Source of the DNA: Thermomonas carbonis
GTDB lineage: Bacteria > Pseudomonadota > Gammaproteobacteria > Xanthomonadales > Xanthomonadaceae
Direction: 5' to 3'
Assembly (NCBI RefSeq): GCF_014396975.1
Contig: NZ_CP060719.1
Coordinates: forward strand, 840,001 to 904,000
DNA length: 64,000 nt
In this document: positions 49,214 through 63,621 of the stretch, piece after piece
How the letters are laid out: each line of letters begins with the position of its first letter
Numbering within the stretch: position 1 is the first letter of the stretch
Program-made: the position numbers and the translations under genes
Notes under the pieces: model-generated
Told to the model about the DNA's origin: nothing
Seen by the model: only the letters and a program-made list of their open reading frames with translations
Database searches by the model: none

Positions 49214-50155
49214 TCAGGCGTGCAGGTCGCCTCCGCAGTGCCGGCGCTCCACTTGCAGGGTCGCGTGGTCGATGTCGAAGCGCTCGTGCAGCATCGCGGC
49301 CATCGCGTGGCGCACCGCGTCGGCATCGACGGTTTCGTTCGCCAGCAGGACGTGCGCGGTGAGGATCGGCTCCTTCGACCCCAGCGCCCAGACATGCAGG
49401 TCGTGCACGGTCGCCACGTCGGGCTGCGATCCCATTGCATCGCGGACCTCGTCCAGGTCCAGGCCGGAAGGCACGCCCTGCATCAGCACGTGGCCGGCGG
49501 CGCGCAGCAGGGTCCAGGTGCGTGGCAGCACCCACAGGCCGATCAGCACCGCGATGATCGGATCGACCACGGTCCAGCCGGTGAAGCGGATCAATAGCGC
49601 GCCGGCGATCACGCCCAGCGAGCCGAGCATGTCGCTCCACACTTCCAGGTATGCGCCCTTCATGTTCAGGCTTTCGCCGGCACCGGCCTGCAGCAACTTC
49701 ATCGAGATCAGATTGACGACCAGGCCGAGCACGGCGACCAGCAGCATGCCGCTGGATTCGACATGCGGTGGTTGGCTGAAGCGACCGATCGCTTCCCACA
49801 GGATGTAGCCGGCGACCAGGAACAGCAGGCCGCCGTTGACCAGCGCACCGATCGCTTCCATCCGCGCATAGCCGTAGGTGCGCTTCGCGTCCGCTGGCCT
49901 GCGCGCCATCCGCACCGCAAACAGCGAAATGCCCAGCGCGAGCACGTCGGTCATCATGTGCGCGGCATCGGACAGCAAGGCCAGGCTGTTGGTCAGCAGG
50001 CCGCCGACCACTTCCACGATCAGGAACGCCAGGGTCAGGCCGAACGCGATCCACAACGGTCGTTCGAACTTGATCGTGCTGGGCACATGACTGTGCCCGG
50101 CGCTACCGTGGTCATGCCGGTGGTGATCGTGCCTGTGGTCGTGGCCTGCGCCCAT
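49214..50155 (-). CDS. czcD: Cation diffusion facilitator (CzcD-like zinc/cadmium exporter)
   Basis: 313 residues from the ATG at 50155 (a GTG at 50185 is possible). The N-terminus is His-rich (HDHRHDHHRHDHGSAGHSH), a likely metal-collecting tail. Six membrane helices follow. SDAAHMMTDV and YLEVWSDMLGSLGV provide the zinc site. The cytoplasmic C-terminal domain ends with HCGGDLHA. It lies 50 bases downstream of czcA on the same strand, completing a czcICBAD-like cluster. Confidence 0.9.
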   Translation of the reverse strand: MGAGHDHRHDHHRHDHGSAGHSHVPSTIKFERPLWIAFGLTLAFLIVEVVGGLLTNSLALLSDAAHMMTDVLALGISLFAVRMARRPADAKRTYGYARMEAIGALVNGGLLFLVAGYILWEAIGRFSQPPHVESSGMLLVAVLGLVVNLISMKLLQAGAGESLNMKGAYLEVWSDMLGSLGVIAGALLIRFTGWTVVDPIIAVLIGLWVLPRTWTLLRAAGHVLMQGVPSGLDLDEVRDAMGSQPDVATVHDLHVWALGSKEPILTAHVLLANETVDADAVRHAMAAMLHERFDIDHATLQVERRHCGGDLHA

Positions 50156-50205
50156 TGCCCGACGTCCGTTTCGCGATGACGCCACCCTAGCGAGCGCCGC
50201 GCGGG

Positions 50206-54415
<4,210 letters not shown>

Positions 54416-54419
<4 letters not shown>

Positions 54420-55705
54420 GGCGTGTTTCCCCGTGCGGACGACGCGGCGTCCACGACCAGCGATTGACCGGTCAGGCGTTGCAGTTCGATCAGCGCGCGC
54501 TGGGCATCCAGCGCGACCTCGAGTTGTTGTTTGCGAGCCGCGGTGCGCTCGGATTGCAGCTGCGCCCATTCGAGGTAGCTGATCGCGCCGGCGCGATAGG
54601 CGCGCTCGGCGGCGGCTTCGGCACGCGCCAACTTGGGCAGCACGTCATCGCGCAGACGCGCCACTTCAAGCTGTGCCACGCGGTAGCGGCCATGTGCCTC
54701 GACCAATGTGGAATAGAGGGCCATGTCCTTCGCTTCGCGTTCGATTTCCAGCGAGGCGAGTTCGGCCTCGGCGGCGCGGATCGCCGGTTGCGCACGGCTG
54801 CGTGCACCCAGCGGCATCGACACCCCGGCGACCAGGCCGAAGTCGCCGCGGGCCTGCAACCGGCGCACGCCGAACGACCAGTCCAGGTCGGCAACGGACT
54901 CGCTGCGCACCAGTTGCAGACGTGCTTCACGCACCCGCGCATCGCTGGCGAAGGCGTGCAATTCCGGCGTGCGTTCCAGCAGCGCCGCCAGTGCGCCCAT
55001 GTCGCTCATCTTCGGCAACGTCAACGGATCGCCCGCCTCGACATCGAAGCTCGGCGCTCGCTCGCCCCATAGCGCGGCCAGATGCTGGCGCGCGGCGATG
55101 ACACGCTGCGCGGCGCGATCGCGATCCAGTTCCGCGCGCGCTAGTGCGGCCTGCGCAGTGAGGACCACCGATTCCGGCGAAGCCCCGGCCTGCAGACGCT
55201 GGCGTGCGCCGGCCACGGTGCGCGTGCGCTGGGCGATGTCGAGCAGCGCGATCTCGCGCTGTTCGCGCGCACCGGTCATCGCCAAGTAACGCCGCGCGGT
55301 CTCGGCCAGCAGGTCGAGCCGTCGGGTTTCGCGTTCGACGGCAAATGCGTCGATGCGGCGGTCGGCCAGTGTGCGCCGCGCGTCGAGTTTACCGCCGCGT
55401 TCGAACACCGACGACAGGTTCAAGGTGAGTTCGGTGCCTTGCAGGCCGCGTGCATCGCCGCTGCCAAGCGCGTTCTCCAGCTCCGCACCAATCCGCAAGG
55501 GCGCACGCAACATGGACCGGTCGCGTTCGGCCAGCAGCACGTGCTGGCGCGGGCCAAGCAGGCGCAGATCGGGATGACTGTCGGCGACGCGGGCGAAGGC
55601 ATCGTCGAGGCTGAGGATCGTCGATGAATCAGGCATCGCTTGCGCGCGTGCGGGCAGGCACGGCACAAGCGACAGGACGGCCAATGCCGCCAATCGCAAC
55701 CACAT
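54416..55705 (-). CDS. czcC: TolC-family outer-membrane channel of the metal efflux pump
   Basis: 429 residues. The signal peptide ends around CLPARAQA. Two repeated helical halves follow, with long coiled stretches such as ARLQLVRSESVADLDWSFGV and AERAYRAGAISYLEWAQLQ. This is the OEP/TolC layout. It forms the outer-membrane exit duct for CzcBA. It starts 51 bases after the small cysteine-rich gene and is coupled to czcB. Confidence 0.92.
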
Positions 55706-55756
55706 GGGACTTCTCCGAAAGATGAACGACGTCGGCCGGCTCGGCCGGCGAATGCG

Positions 55757-56098
55757 TCAGTTCGTGATCGGAGGTCGTTGATCCACGGACTCATCACTCG
55801 ACGCGAAGTCGAGGCAAGTCGGCGTGCTGCAGTTGCCGGGGCGGAGCCCGGTCATCAGCAGTTGCGTCGCCGGCAACTGCGCGGTGGCATGCAGGCAGCA
55901 ATCCCCGCAGGCCGGGTTGGCGCAGCAATCGCCGGCGTCATCAGCGGTCGATGCCGCATCGGCGTCGTGATCGAACACGATGCGCACATCCTCGACATCG
56001 CATGCCGCGGCCAACACCGGCTGCAGGCAAGTGCCCAGCATCAACATGGCCAACAGGACCATGCGCAGGCAAGCCAGCAGGGAGGTGCGACGCGACAT
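55757..56098 (-). CDS. Small cysteine-rich periplasmic protein (CzcI-like)
   Basis: 113 residues from 56098. A signal peptide (CLRMVLLAMLMLGTCLQP, then VLAAA) precedes a mature chain with eight cysteines, several paired: DCCANPACGDCC. Two more lie in NCSTPTC. HDADAA adds further ligands. Its place as first gene before czcC matches czcI in Cupriavidus clusters, where it is thought to tune the response. The cysteine pattern suggests metal binding or disulfides. Function is inferred from context. Confidence 0.7.
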   Translation of the reverse strand: MSRRTSLLACLRMVLLAMLMLGTCLQPVLAAACDVEDVRIVFDHDADAASTADDAGDCCANPACGDCCLHATAQLPATQLLMTGLRPGNCSTPTCLDFASSDESVDQRPPITN

Positions 56099-56135
56099 GG
56101 CGCGCACCTTACCCGCTGCCCATGCGGTTACACAA

Positions 56136-57203
56136 TCACTTCGCCGGCACGGCCTTGGCATCGCCTAGCAACGGCAACACCTGCTGCAACAGCTTTGCGG
56201 TGATCTGGTGCGGCTGGCGCTCGTTGTAGTTGGTGGTGGTCACCACCACCACGACGCGCTGTCCGGGGAACACTTGCACGCTGTTGCCGCCGCTGCCGTT
56301 CATCGAATACGACCGCCACGTCGACTGCCCCACCGGCCAGCGCATCAGCCACCACAGGTAGCCGTAGTCCATGTCGTCGTTGGCCTTCGCGTGCGCCACC
56401 ACCGAGGCCGCCACCCACGCCGCCGGCACGATCCGCTTGCCGTCGTGCACGCCGCCGTCCAGGTAGAGCTGGCCCAGCGCGAGCAAGTCGCGGCTGCGCA
56501 GGCCCAGGCCGCCGCCGGTCTGGGCGATGCCCACCGGCGAGAACTGCCATTCCGGTGCCTCGATCCCGAGCGGCGCGAACAGCTTGCGCTGCGCGTAGTC
56601 CTGCAGCGGCTCGCCGACGGCCGACTGGATCACCGCACCGAGCGTGGTCGAGCCGGCGGTGCAATAGCGGAAGTTGCGCCCATGCGGTGAATCCTTCGGC
56701 TTCGGCATCCATGCCGGGAAGCCCTGGATCGGCAGGTCGAGATAGAACTGCACCCAATCCTCGACCAGGTACATGCGCTCCTCGTTGCCGCGCGAGAACT
56801 GGTTCTCGTCGTCGCATTCCAGCAGCGAGGACATCGTCATCAGGTCCTCGACGGTGATCGCGTCCTTGCGCGGATCGGGATTCTGCAGCGGCAGCTTGTC
56901 GCGCAGCAGCGGCATGATCGGTGCCTGCGCCCCGCTCAACTTGCCATCGGCGATGGCGATGCCGGCGAGCATGCCGGCCACGGTCTTGGTCGCCGAGCGC
57001 GTGTTGCGACGCGCCTGCGCGCCGCCTTCGTCGAAATAGGCCTCGTACACCAGCTTGCCATCGCGCGCGACCAGCACGCTGGTGACCTGCTTGTACTCGC
57101 CGGCGCGGATGGATTTGTCGACCGGATCGAAGCGCGGGTCGTTGGCGGCGAGTGCCGGAGCGACGGCGAGTGCGATGGCGACGAACAGCAGGCGACGGAT
57201 CAT
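56136..57203 (-). CDS. Serine hydrolase, beta-lactamase/class C-like
   Basis: 355 residues from 57203. The signal peptide ends near APALAAND. The nucleophile motif is SATK (Ser70-Lys73). A tyrosine motif is likely at [10 protein letters not shown], and a late strand carries [11 protein letters not shown]. These are penicillin-binding/beta-lactamase-fold esterases with diverse substrates; resistance activity cannot be assumed. The ATG overlaps the stop of the AraC gene, so regulator and hydrolase are coupled. Confidence 0.85.
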   Translation of the reverse strand: MIRRLLFVAIALAVAPALAANDPRFDPVDKSIRAGEYKQVTSVLVARDGKLVYEAYFDEGGAQARRNTRSATKTVAGMLAGIAIADGKLSGAQAPIMPLLRDKLPLQNPDPRKDAITVEDLMTMSSLLECDDENQFSRGNEERMYLVEDWVQFYLDLPIQGFPAWMPKPKDSPHGRNFRYCTAGSTTLGAVIQSAVGEPLQDYAQRKLFAPLGIEAPEWQFSPVGIAQTGGGLGLRSRDLLALGQLYLDGGVHDGKRIVPAAWVAASVVAHAKANDDMDYGYLWWLMRWPVGQSTWRSYSMNGSGGNSVQVFPGQRVVVVVTTTNYNERQPHQITAKLLQQVLPLLGDAKAVPAK

Positions 57204-58090
57204 GCGGGAGATTCTCGTTGAGCGAAGACGACAGCCTGCGCGCGACGGCGACGCCGTTCTTGCAGATTCGCAACCTGCAGCCGACTCAAGCGCCGCAATT
57301 GCAACGGACTGAGGCCAACCGCACGTTGCAGCGCATGGCTCATGTGGCTCTGGTCGGCGAAACCGCACGCGCCGGCCACCTCGGCCAACGGTTGCGTGCC
57401 GCCACACAGCCCCGCAATGGCCAGCTCCACGCGGCGTTGTCGCAGGTAATCGCCGGGAGAGCAGCCATGCGCGCGGCGGAACGCACGGGCGAAATACACC
57501 GGGTGCAGGCCGGCCTCGCGGGCCAGTTCCGCCACGCCCGGCACGTTGCCCACATCGTCCTCCAAGCGCGCACGCGCACGCACCAGCCACGCGCTGCCGG
57601 ATGCCTCGGCTGCCGCGTCGCTGATGCCGGCGCTGCGCGCCAGCAACGCCTGCACTTCCGCTTCGATCGCGAGTACCGAGGTGTCGTCGAAGTCGATCAG
57701 CTGCCGCCACAGGCGATACGCCTCCGGCAATGCCAGCGCCGGCAATCGCGTTGCATGCGATGGCACGGCGGCACCGGCGGTCGCCTGTGTCCACAACGCA
57801 CTGTCCAGTGACACGGTCAGGAAGCGCGCGTCATCGAGCGAATGAAAACAATCGCGATGATGCGTGCCCGGCGGATTCAGGAGTACGACCGGTTCAACGC
57901 AAACCTCGGGCATTGCGCGTGCGCTGCTCAGGTAGGCACCGCGATGCAGCACCAGCAGGTGCGCTTCGTCATGCGTGTGCGTGTGCACGTCTTGGCGCGG
58001 CACGGTCGGGCGCATGTCGGCCAGCTCGATGCCGGAGAACCGGCGACGCGTCTGCCGATCCCCCAGGAACTGGCCCGCCGCGAAACGCAT
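57200..58090 (-). CDS. AraC-family transcriptional regulator
   Basis: 296 residues. The N-terminal cupin-like sensing domain contains [20 protein letters not shown] and a PPGTHHRDC metal-like motif. The C-terminal double helix-turn-helix covers about 185-280 ([19 protein letters not shown], then [18 protein letters not shown]). It lies 3 bases after ubiB and overlaps the hydrolase gene, which it may control. The inducer is unknown. Confidence 0.88.
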   Translation of the reverse strand: MRFAAGQFLGDRQTRRRFSGIELADMRPTVPRQDVHTHTHDEAHLLVLHRGAYLSSARAMPEVCVEPVVLLNPPGTHHRDCFHSLDDARFLTVSLDSALWTQATAGAAVPSHATRLPALALPEAYRLWRQLIDFDDTSVLAIEAEVQALLARSAGISDAAAEASGSAWLVRARARLEDDVGNVPGVAELAREAGLHPVYFARAFRRAHGCSPGDYLRQRRVELAIAGLCGGTQPLAEVAGACGFADQSHMSHALQRAVGLSPLQLRRLSRLQVANLQERRRRRAQAVVFAQRESPA

Positions 58091-58093
58091 CGA

Positions 58094-59746
58094 TCAGCGC
58101 CGTGGCCACGCCGCCAGCAAGGCCCATGCACCGCCCACACCGGCAACCCAGGTCGCCACCGGCACGCCAATCAGCTGCGGGCCACCGGCCTCCAGCGCGT
58201 ACAGCACTGCAGCGACGATCAGCAGGCCAACGCCCAGGATCGCCGCGACCACGCGCTTCTGCAGCGCGCCCAGCGTCTGCGTGATGTCGCGAATATCCTG
58301 CGAGCGCATCGCCAATTCATGCTTGCCCTCGACCTGCTGCTGCAGCCAGGCGTGCAAGAGCCGCGGCACATCCGGCGCGCGGGTGATCATTTCCGGCAGG
58401 CGCTTGCGGAATTCGCCGGCAAGCCGCTGCGGGCTGTAGCGCTCGACCAGGATTTTTTCCAGCACCGGCTTCGCCACCGCCCAGATGTCGATCTCCGGAT
58501 CCAGCTGGCGGCCCACGCCCTCGATGTTGAGCAGGGTCTTCTGCAGCAGGATCAATTGCGGTTGCAGGGTCAGTTCGTAGCGCTGCGCGGTGCGGAACAA
58601 TTTGACCAGCACTTCCGCCAGCGAAATCTCGCTGAGCGGGCGAGTGAAATACGGTTCGCAGACCGCACGCGCGGCGGCTTCCAGTTCGTCGATCCGGATG
58701 TAGGACGGCATCCAGCCGGCCTGCACATGCAGCTCGGCGATGCGGCGGTAATCGCGGTTGAAGATCGCCATGAAGTTCTCGGCGAGGTAGTACTGATCTT
58801 CACTGGACAGCTGGCCCATGATCCCGAAATCCAGGGCGATGAAGCGCGGGTTCTGCTTGCGCGTGGCATCCACCCAGATGTTGCCGGCGTGCGCATCGGC
58901 ATGGAAGAAATTGTCGCGGAACACCTGCTGGTAGAAGACGCGCACACCCTTCGCCGCCAGCGCCTTGCGATCGATGCCGGCGGCGTCGAGCGCGGCGATG
59001 TCGTCGGACGGGATGCCGCGCACGCGCTCCATCGTCATCGCACGCTCGGCGGTGTGGGACCAGATCACCTCGGGCACGTACAGGTCGGGCGAATCGGTCC
59101 AGTTGCGGCGCAGCAGGCTGGCGTTGCCGGCCTCGCGCTGCAGGTCGAGCTCGGCGGCGAGGGTGGTTTCGATCTCGGCGACGATCTCGCGCGGGCGGAT
59201 CTTGTCGGCGCGCGGATGGGTGCGGTCGACGATCGCGGCCACGCTGTTGAGCAAGGCGATGTCGCCGGCGATCTGCCTGCGGATCCCGGGGCGCAACACC
59301 TTCACCACGACCTCGCGGCCGCCATGCAGGGTCGCCGCGTGCACCTGCGCAATGCTGGCCGAGGCCAGCGGCGTGGTGTCGAAGGTCTCGTAGGCCTCGG
59401 CGATGCCGCGACCGAGTTCCGTTTCCACCAACGTGCGCGCCACGTCGCCATCGAAGGACGCAACGCGATCCTGCAACTGGGTCAGTTCCTCGGCGATGTC
59501 CGGCGGCACCAGGTCGCGCCGGGTCGACAGGATCTGCCCGAACTTGACGAAGATCGGACCGAGCTCCTGCAGCGCCAGGCGCAGGCGTTCGCCGCGCGAC
59601 AACAAGGCGACCCGGGGCGATGCCCGTGGCACGAACGGCCGCGCCAGTTTCAGCCAGCGCTCGGCCGGGGTGTCGTCCAGCAGATCGTCCAGCCGATAGC
59701 GCAGCAGCACCCGGCCGATTCGCACTGCGCGCAGGGCGGACTTCAT
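58094..59746 (-). CDS. ubiB: UbiB atypical kinase of ubiquinone biosynthesis
   Basis: 550 residues. The ABC1/ADCK signature KFGQ lies in [19 protein letters not shown], with the Ala-rich loop [13 protein letters not shown] following. [11 protein letters not shown] and [10 protein letters not shown] are the catalytic and metal loops. Two C-terminal hydrophobic helices anchor it in the membrane. It supports the Ubi enzyme complex, probably by ATPase-driven lipid handling. It overlaps ubiJ (ATGA). Confidence 0.95.
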   Translation of the reverse strand: MKSALRAVRIGRVLLRYRLDDLLDDTPAERWLKLARPFVPRASPRVALLSRGERLRLALQELGPIFVKFGQILSTRRDLVPPDIAEELTQLQDRVASFDGDVARTLVETELGRGIAEAYETFDTTPLASASIAQVHAATLHGGREVVVKVLRPGIRRQIAGDIALLNSVAAIVDRTHPRADKIRPREIVAEIETTLAAELDLQREAGNASLLRRNWTDSPDLYVPEVIWSHTAERAMTMERVRGIPSDDIAALDAAGIDRKALAAKGVRVFYQQVFRDNFFHADAHAGNIWVDATRKQNPRFIALDFGIMGQLSSEDQYYLAENFMAIFNRDYRRIAELHVQAGWMPSYIRIDELEAAARAVCEPYFTRPLSEISLAEVLVKLFRTAQRYELTLQPQLILLQKTLLNIEGVGRQLDPEIDIWAVAKPVLEKILVERYSPQRLAGEFRKRLPEMITRAPDVPRLLHAWLQQQVEGKHELAMRSQDIRDITQTLGALQKRVVAAILGVGLLIVAAVLYALEAGGPQLIGVPVATWVAGVGGAWALLAAWPRR

Positions 59747-60381
59747 GCGTCCAGCCCGCGTTCGCGGCGCACGCGCGCGATTTTCGCGGCGATGCGTTCG
59801 ACGTCGTCGCGCAGCGCGTCGACATCGTCGTGGAAGGCATCGAGCTCGGCGCGCGGCACCACGTCGCGGCTTTCCTCGGTGACGAATTCGGCGGCGGTCT
59901 CCGCCAGGTTCTTGCCCACCACTTGTGCCTGCTTCAACCCGGCCGACACCGCTTTCGCAATCTGCACGCCCAGCACGTCGCCGAACACGCGGGTGAACGG
60001 CAGCGCCCAGTCGGGATCGAAGCGTTGCGCCAGTTGCTGCAGGCGACGCGCAAGTTCGGCATCGCCCTCGATGCGCAACTTGCCGACCGGCGGTGCGTCG
60101 TCGCGACGGAACATCGGAATCTGGCCAAGCAAGCCGGCCAGCGTGGTTCGCACGCCGAGGTCGGGTTCCTGCCCGGCATCGACGGGGCCGACGCGGAGCG
60201 CCTCGCCTTCCACCCGCACCTGCAAGGCCATCGGCGGCGAGGTCAGCTGCAGCGCAACGCGCTGGCCGTCGAGCCCGCGCAGCGCGGCCTGGGTTTCAGC
60301 GTCCAGGGACAGCGCGCGGTTCAGCGCCACTTCCAGCGCCTTGCCCGCAGGTTGCTTCCAGTTGAAGGGCGTTTCGGTCAT
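59743..60381 (-). CDS. ubiJ: Ubiquinone biosynthesis accessory factor UbiJ (SCP2 domain)
   Basis: 212 residues from 60381. The SCP2-like lipid-binding domain covers about 15-125 ([51 protein letters not shown]). A C-terminal helix ([19 protein letters not shown]) forms the coiled coil that meets UbiK. UbiJ carries ubiquinone intermediates in the soluble Ubi complex. ubiB is immediately downstream, as in other gammaproteobacteria, although ubiE is not present here. Confidence 0.9.
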   Translation of the reverse strand: MTETPFNWKQPAGKALEVALNRALSLDAETQAALRGLDGQRVALQLTSPPMALQVRVEGEALRVGPVDAGQEPDLGVRTTLAGLLGQIPMFRRDDAPPVGKLRIEGDAELARRLQQLAQRFDPDWALPFTRVFGDVLGVQIAKAVSAGLKQAQVVGKNLAETAAEFVTEESRDVVPRAELDAFHDDVDALRDDVERIAAKIARVRRERGLDA

Positions 60382-60403
60382 GCGGGCATTGTAGCTTTGC
60401 CCC

Positions 60404-60512
60404 GCCCTCTGGCCGGCCGGTATGCGCAGCCGCTCCGTCCAGTCATCCACGACTGAGTCGCGGCCGCGGGCCCTCCATGGCCCGCTCTGCACATACCGGC
60501 CGGCCAGAGGGC
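60404..60512. repeat. 109-base element bounded by a 21-bp perfect inverted repeat
   Basis: GCCCTCTGGCCGGCCGGTATG (60404-60424, left arm) is matched exactly in reverse complement at 60492-60512. After one mismatch, GCAG/CTGC extends the stem. The 67-base interior has its own hairpins, including GCGGGCC / GGCCCGC. It fills most of the gap between ubiJ and oleD. It looks like a folded mobile or REP-type element; no ORF is present. Confidence 0.75.
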
Positions 60513-60543
60513 TACCTGTGTGGCGATGTGAACGACGCCGAAC

Positions 60544-61538
60544 TCAAGAGCGAAACGAAGCCTTCAAGCGTTCCAGCCCTTCCGCCATCGTCACCTTCGG
60601 CACGTAACCAAAATCGCGGGTGGCCGGCGCCATCGAATACCAGTGCGATGTCGACAGCTGTTCGGCAAGGAACCGCGTCATCGGCGGCTCACCCTTCAGC
60701 GGCAGGACCGTCCACAAGCCTTCGCAGGCAATGCCGACCGCGTACGCCACGCCGAATGGCAGGTGCTTGTGGACTTCGGGCGCACCGGCCGCGCGCAGCA
60801 GGCCATTGAGCACGTCGCGCATCGGCCATGGCTCGCCGTTGCTGATGAAGTAGGCCTTGCCCGCACAAGCCGCGCCCGGGGCGAGGTGCTCGAGCGCATC
60901 GAAATGCGCCTGCGCGGCGTTGTCGATGAAGGTGGTGTCGACCTTGTTGTCGCCACTGCCGACGATGCGCAGCCGCCCGGCGTTCGCACGCTCCACCAAT
61001 CGCGGCAGGATCTGGTTGTCGCCCGGCCCCAGATCAGTCGCGGGCGCAACGCGATGGTCGCCAGGCTCGCATTATTCGCCCCGAGCACGGTTTTCTCGGC
61101 GATGGTCTTGGTGGTGGCGTAATGCGCCTGGAAATGTTCGCCGTATGGCACGGTCTCGGCGGTGCCGCCTTCGACTGGATGGGTGGCGCGATGGGTGACG
61201 CTGGGCGTGGAGGTGTAGATCAGCTTGCCGATGCCGTGCGCGCGACAGGCATCGAGTACGTTCTGGGTGCCGACCACGTTGGCCCGGTGGTAGCTGTCGT
61301 AGCTGCCCCAGGCACCGGCTTTCGCGGCGTTGTGGAACACCGCACCGAACCCGCCCGCGAATGCGGCCAGCACTGCTTCGCGATCGGCGAGATCACCGGC
61401 GACCTGCCTCACACCGATTGTGTCCAGTGCGGGGTAGTGACCGCGATTGAAACTGGTGAGCTCATGCCCACGGCCGACCAGGCCGCGGCACAAGGCTTGC
61501 CCGAGGAAACCGCCACCGCCGGTCACGAGGATCTTCAT
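60544..61538 (-). pseudogene. oleD: OleD-type NAD(P)-dependent 2-alkyl-3-oxoalkanoate reductase, frameshifted
   Basis: The N-terminal part from 61538 carries [14 protein letters not shown] (cofactor) and YATTK (YxxxK) and runs to LRPRLIWG. The C-terminal part, from [16 protein letters not shown] to [10 protein letters not shown], is in another frame. One extra base in the run at 61027-61030 would read WGPGDNQ and restore a normal chain of about 331 residues. OleD reduces the 2-alkyl-3-keto acid in long-chain olefin synthesis. The ATG overlaps the oleC stop. It may be a true pseudogene or a homopolymer error. Confidence 0.82.
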
Positions 61539-63199
61539 TCGCTGTCCTTCAATGGCTGCTTCGCCGCCCAGACCGCCAGCTTCTCCCGCCCGATCTTGGC
61601 GTTGTGGCGGATATCGACGGGGAATGCTTTCGGGTAACGCAGGAACGCCTTCACTTTCGCGGTGTGCACGAAGCCTTCGCCGATGTGGCGCAGTTCGTCG
61701 TTGATCTCCGCGATATCGACGGACACGCCGGGTTTGAGTTCGTATACCAGCACCGGCGTCTGATTGCCCTTCGGCCCGATCCCGACCAGTGCACTGCGCA
61801 ACACCGACGGATGCGTGTTGAACACCGGCTCGACCTGTTCGGTGCACAGTGTGGTGAGGTCGTCGACGACGACGCGCTGCGACTTGCGTCCGCAGAACCA
61901 CAGCCGGCCTTCGCCATCGCACCAGCCCAGGTCGCCCATGCGGTGGACGATGCGCTCGCAGCCGTCGGGCAAGCGCTCGCGGATCTTCGCCAGCGCAGTC
62001 TGCGCGTCGCGGTTGAAGTAGCTGTCGGTCGCGCTGGGGCCGGCCACGGTGATCTCGCCGACCTGCCCCGCACCGACCAGCAAGGCGTCGTCCCATCCTG
62101 CAATCGCGTCATCGCTGATGCGGATGATGCGCACCGTATTACCTGCGACGGGACGGCCCACGCACGTGCCGGCACCGGTTTCGGTGCGTGCGCGCAGCGT
62201 CAGCAGTTCGCGACCTTCGATGACCGCGACCGGCAGGCATTCGGTGGCGCCATACGGCGTCCACAACTGCGCATCGGCCGGCAGAAGTTCGAACATGCGC
62301 TGCACGACCGCAGGCGGCACCGGTGCGCCGGCGCTGGTGACGCGCTTCACCGTGGGCAGCTTTTCGCCATGCGTGGCCAGCACCTGCATCAATGCAGGGG
62401 AACCGAACAACTGGGTGATGCCGAAACGCGCGATGGCCGCATGCAATTTGCGCGGATCGGCAAGCGCGGGCTTGGTCGGATCCATGTCGGGAATGATCGA
62501 GGTCAGTCCCAGCGCGGGATCGAACAAGGCGAACGGCGGGAACGTGGGCAGGTCGATGCCGCCGGGCGCGATCCCGAACGCCGTGCGCAACATCTCGATC
62601 TGCGCAACGAAATGCCGGTGCCGATAGACCACGCCCTTGGGCACGCCGGTACTGCCGCTGGTGAACAGGATGCCGGCCACGTCGTCCGGCTGGGTGCCCG
62701 CCAGTTGCGGTGGCGCGTTGGCACCGTCGCGCTCGACATCGGCCAGCGTGGCATCGGCCAGCCATGCGCGTGTGCCGGTGGTGATGCGCACGCGCGCGGA
62801 TCGTGCCCATCCCAGCAGGGCCCTCGCCATCATCGCCAGCGGGATGCCGATGAAGGCCTCGGGTTTTGCTTCGTCCAGGCATTGCTTCAGCGCGCGCTTG
62901 TCGATGCCGGGATCGACCAGCACCGGCACCGCGCCGGCCTTGAACAACGCGAACATCAACAGGAAGAACTCCGGCGTGGGCCGCACCATCACCACCGTGC
63001 GCGTGCCGCGGACGATGCCGCGCTTCGCCAGCCCGGCGGCGATGGCGTCGCTGCGCGCGTCCAGCTGCGCATAGGTCAGGGCAACGTCGTATCGGCCATT
63101 GCGACCGGGGCAACGCATCGCGACCTGTTCGGGGCGCTCGCGGGCGAGCCGCGGCAGCGCGGCGGCGATGTTGCAGGTCTCGGATTGCGTCTCGCTCAT
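61535..63199 (-). CDS. oleC: OleC-type AMP-dependent beta-lactone synthetase
   Basis: 554 residues of the acyl-adenylate superfamily. The P-loop-like motif is [30 protein letters not shown] and [18 protein letters not shown] follow, and the C-terminal lysine region is [12 protein letters not shown]. OleC converts beta-hydroxy acids to beta-lactones before olefin release. The order oleC-oleD with an ATGA overlap is typical of Xanthomonas and Stenotrophomonas. oleA and oleB are not in the window and may lie beyond it or elsewhere. Confidence 0.87.
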   Translation of the reverse strand: MSETQSETCNIAAALPRLARERPEQVAMRCPGRNGRYDVALTYAQLDARSDAIAAGLAKRGIVRGTRTVVMVRPTPEFFLLMFALFKAGAVPVLVDPGIDKRALKQCLDEAKPEAFIGIPLAMMARALLGWARSARVRITTGTRAWLADATLADVERDGANAPPQLAGTQPDDVAGILFTSGSTGVPKGVVYRHRHFVAQIEMLRTAFGIAPGGIDLPTFPPFALFDPALGLTSIIPDMDPTKPALADPRKLHAAIARFGITQLFGSPALMQVLATHGEKLPTVKRVTSAGAPVPPAVVQRMFELLPADAQLWTPYGATECLPVAVIEGRELLTLRARTETGAGTCVGRPVAGNTVRIIRISDDAIAGWDDALLVGAGQVGEITVAGPSATDSYFNRDAQTALAKIRERLPDGCERIVHRMGDLGWCDGEGRLWFCGRKSQRVVVDDLTTLCTEQVEPVFNTHPSVLRSALVGIGPKGNQTPVLVYELKPGVSVDIAEINDELRHIGEGFVHTAKVKAFLRYPKAFPVDIRHNAKIGREKLAVWAAKQPLKDSE

Positions 63200-63225
63200 G
63201 CGCGCATTGTCGCCGACAATGGCGC

Positions 63226-63615
63226 ATGCCCGCCGAACATCCCTGCCTCACCTGCGGTGCCTGCTGCGCGTTCTTCCGGGTCAGTTTCCACTGGTCGGAA
63301 GCCGATCCCGCACTGGGCGGCCAGGTCCCTTTCGAACTGACGGATCCGCTGCGCACGCATGAGCGGGTGATGCGCGGCACCTCGCAGAAAAACCCGCGCT
63401 GCATCGCGCTGGATGCCGACATCGGCCGCTACAGCCGTTGCACCATCCACGACCGCCGGCCCTCGGCATGCGCACTGGTGCCGGCGAGCTGGGAATTCGG
63501 CGCGGCCAGTGCGCAATGCGACAAGTCGCGGCTGGCGCATGGCTTGCCCATGCTCACGCCGGCGGATTGGATCGATGTGGACGAGAGCGAGAAGAATCCC
63601 TTGCCCGCCGCCTGA
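63226..63615 (+). CDS. YkgJ-family cysteine-cluster protein
   Basis: 129 residues. The N-terminal cluster CLTCGACC (Cys 7, 10, 13, 14) and later cysteines (NPRCIAL, SRCTIHDRRPSAC, AQCDKS) match the zinc- or iron-binding YkgJ/DUF3109-type family. Function is unknown; some members are annotated as oxidoreductase-linked. It is divergent from oleC with 26 bases between starts. Confidence 0.87.
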   Translation: MPAEHPCLTCGACCAFFRVSFHWSEADPALGGQVPFELTDPLRTHERVMRGTSQKNPRCIALDADIGRYSRCTIHDRRPSACALVPASWEFGAASAQCDKSRLAHGLPMLTPADWIDVDESEKNPLPAA

Positions 63616-63621
63616 GCGGCC

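Noticed and set aside
56136..57203. Antibiotic-resistance beta-lactamase
   Set aside because: Only the general SxxK fold is visible; residues that would mark a true class C beta-lactamase are not convincing, so it is called a serine hydrolase.
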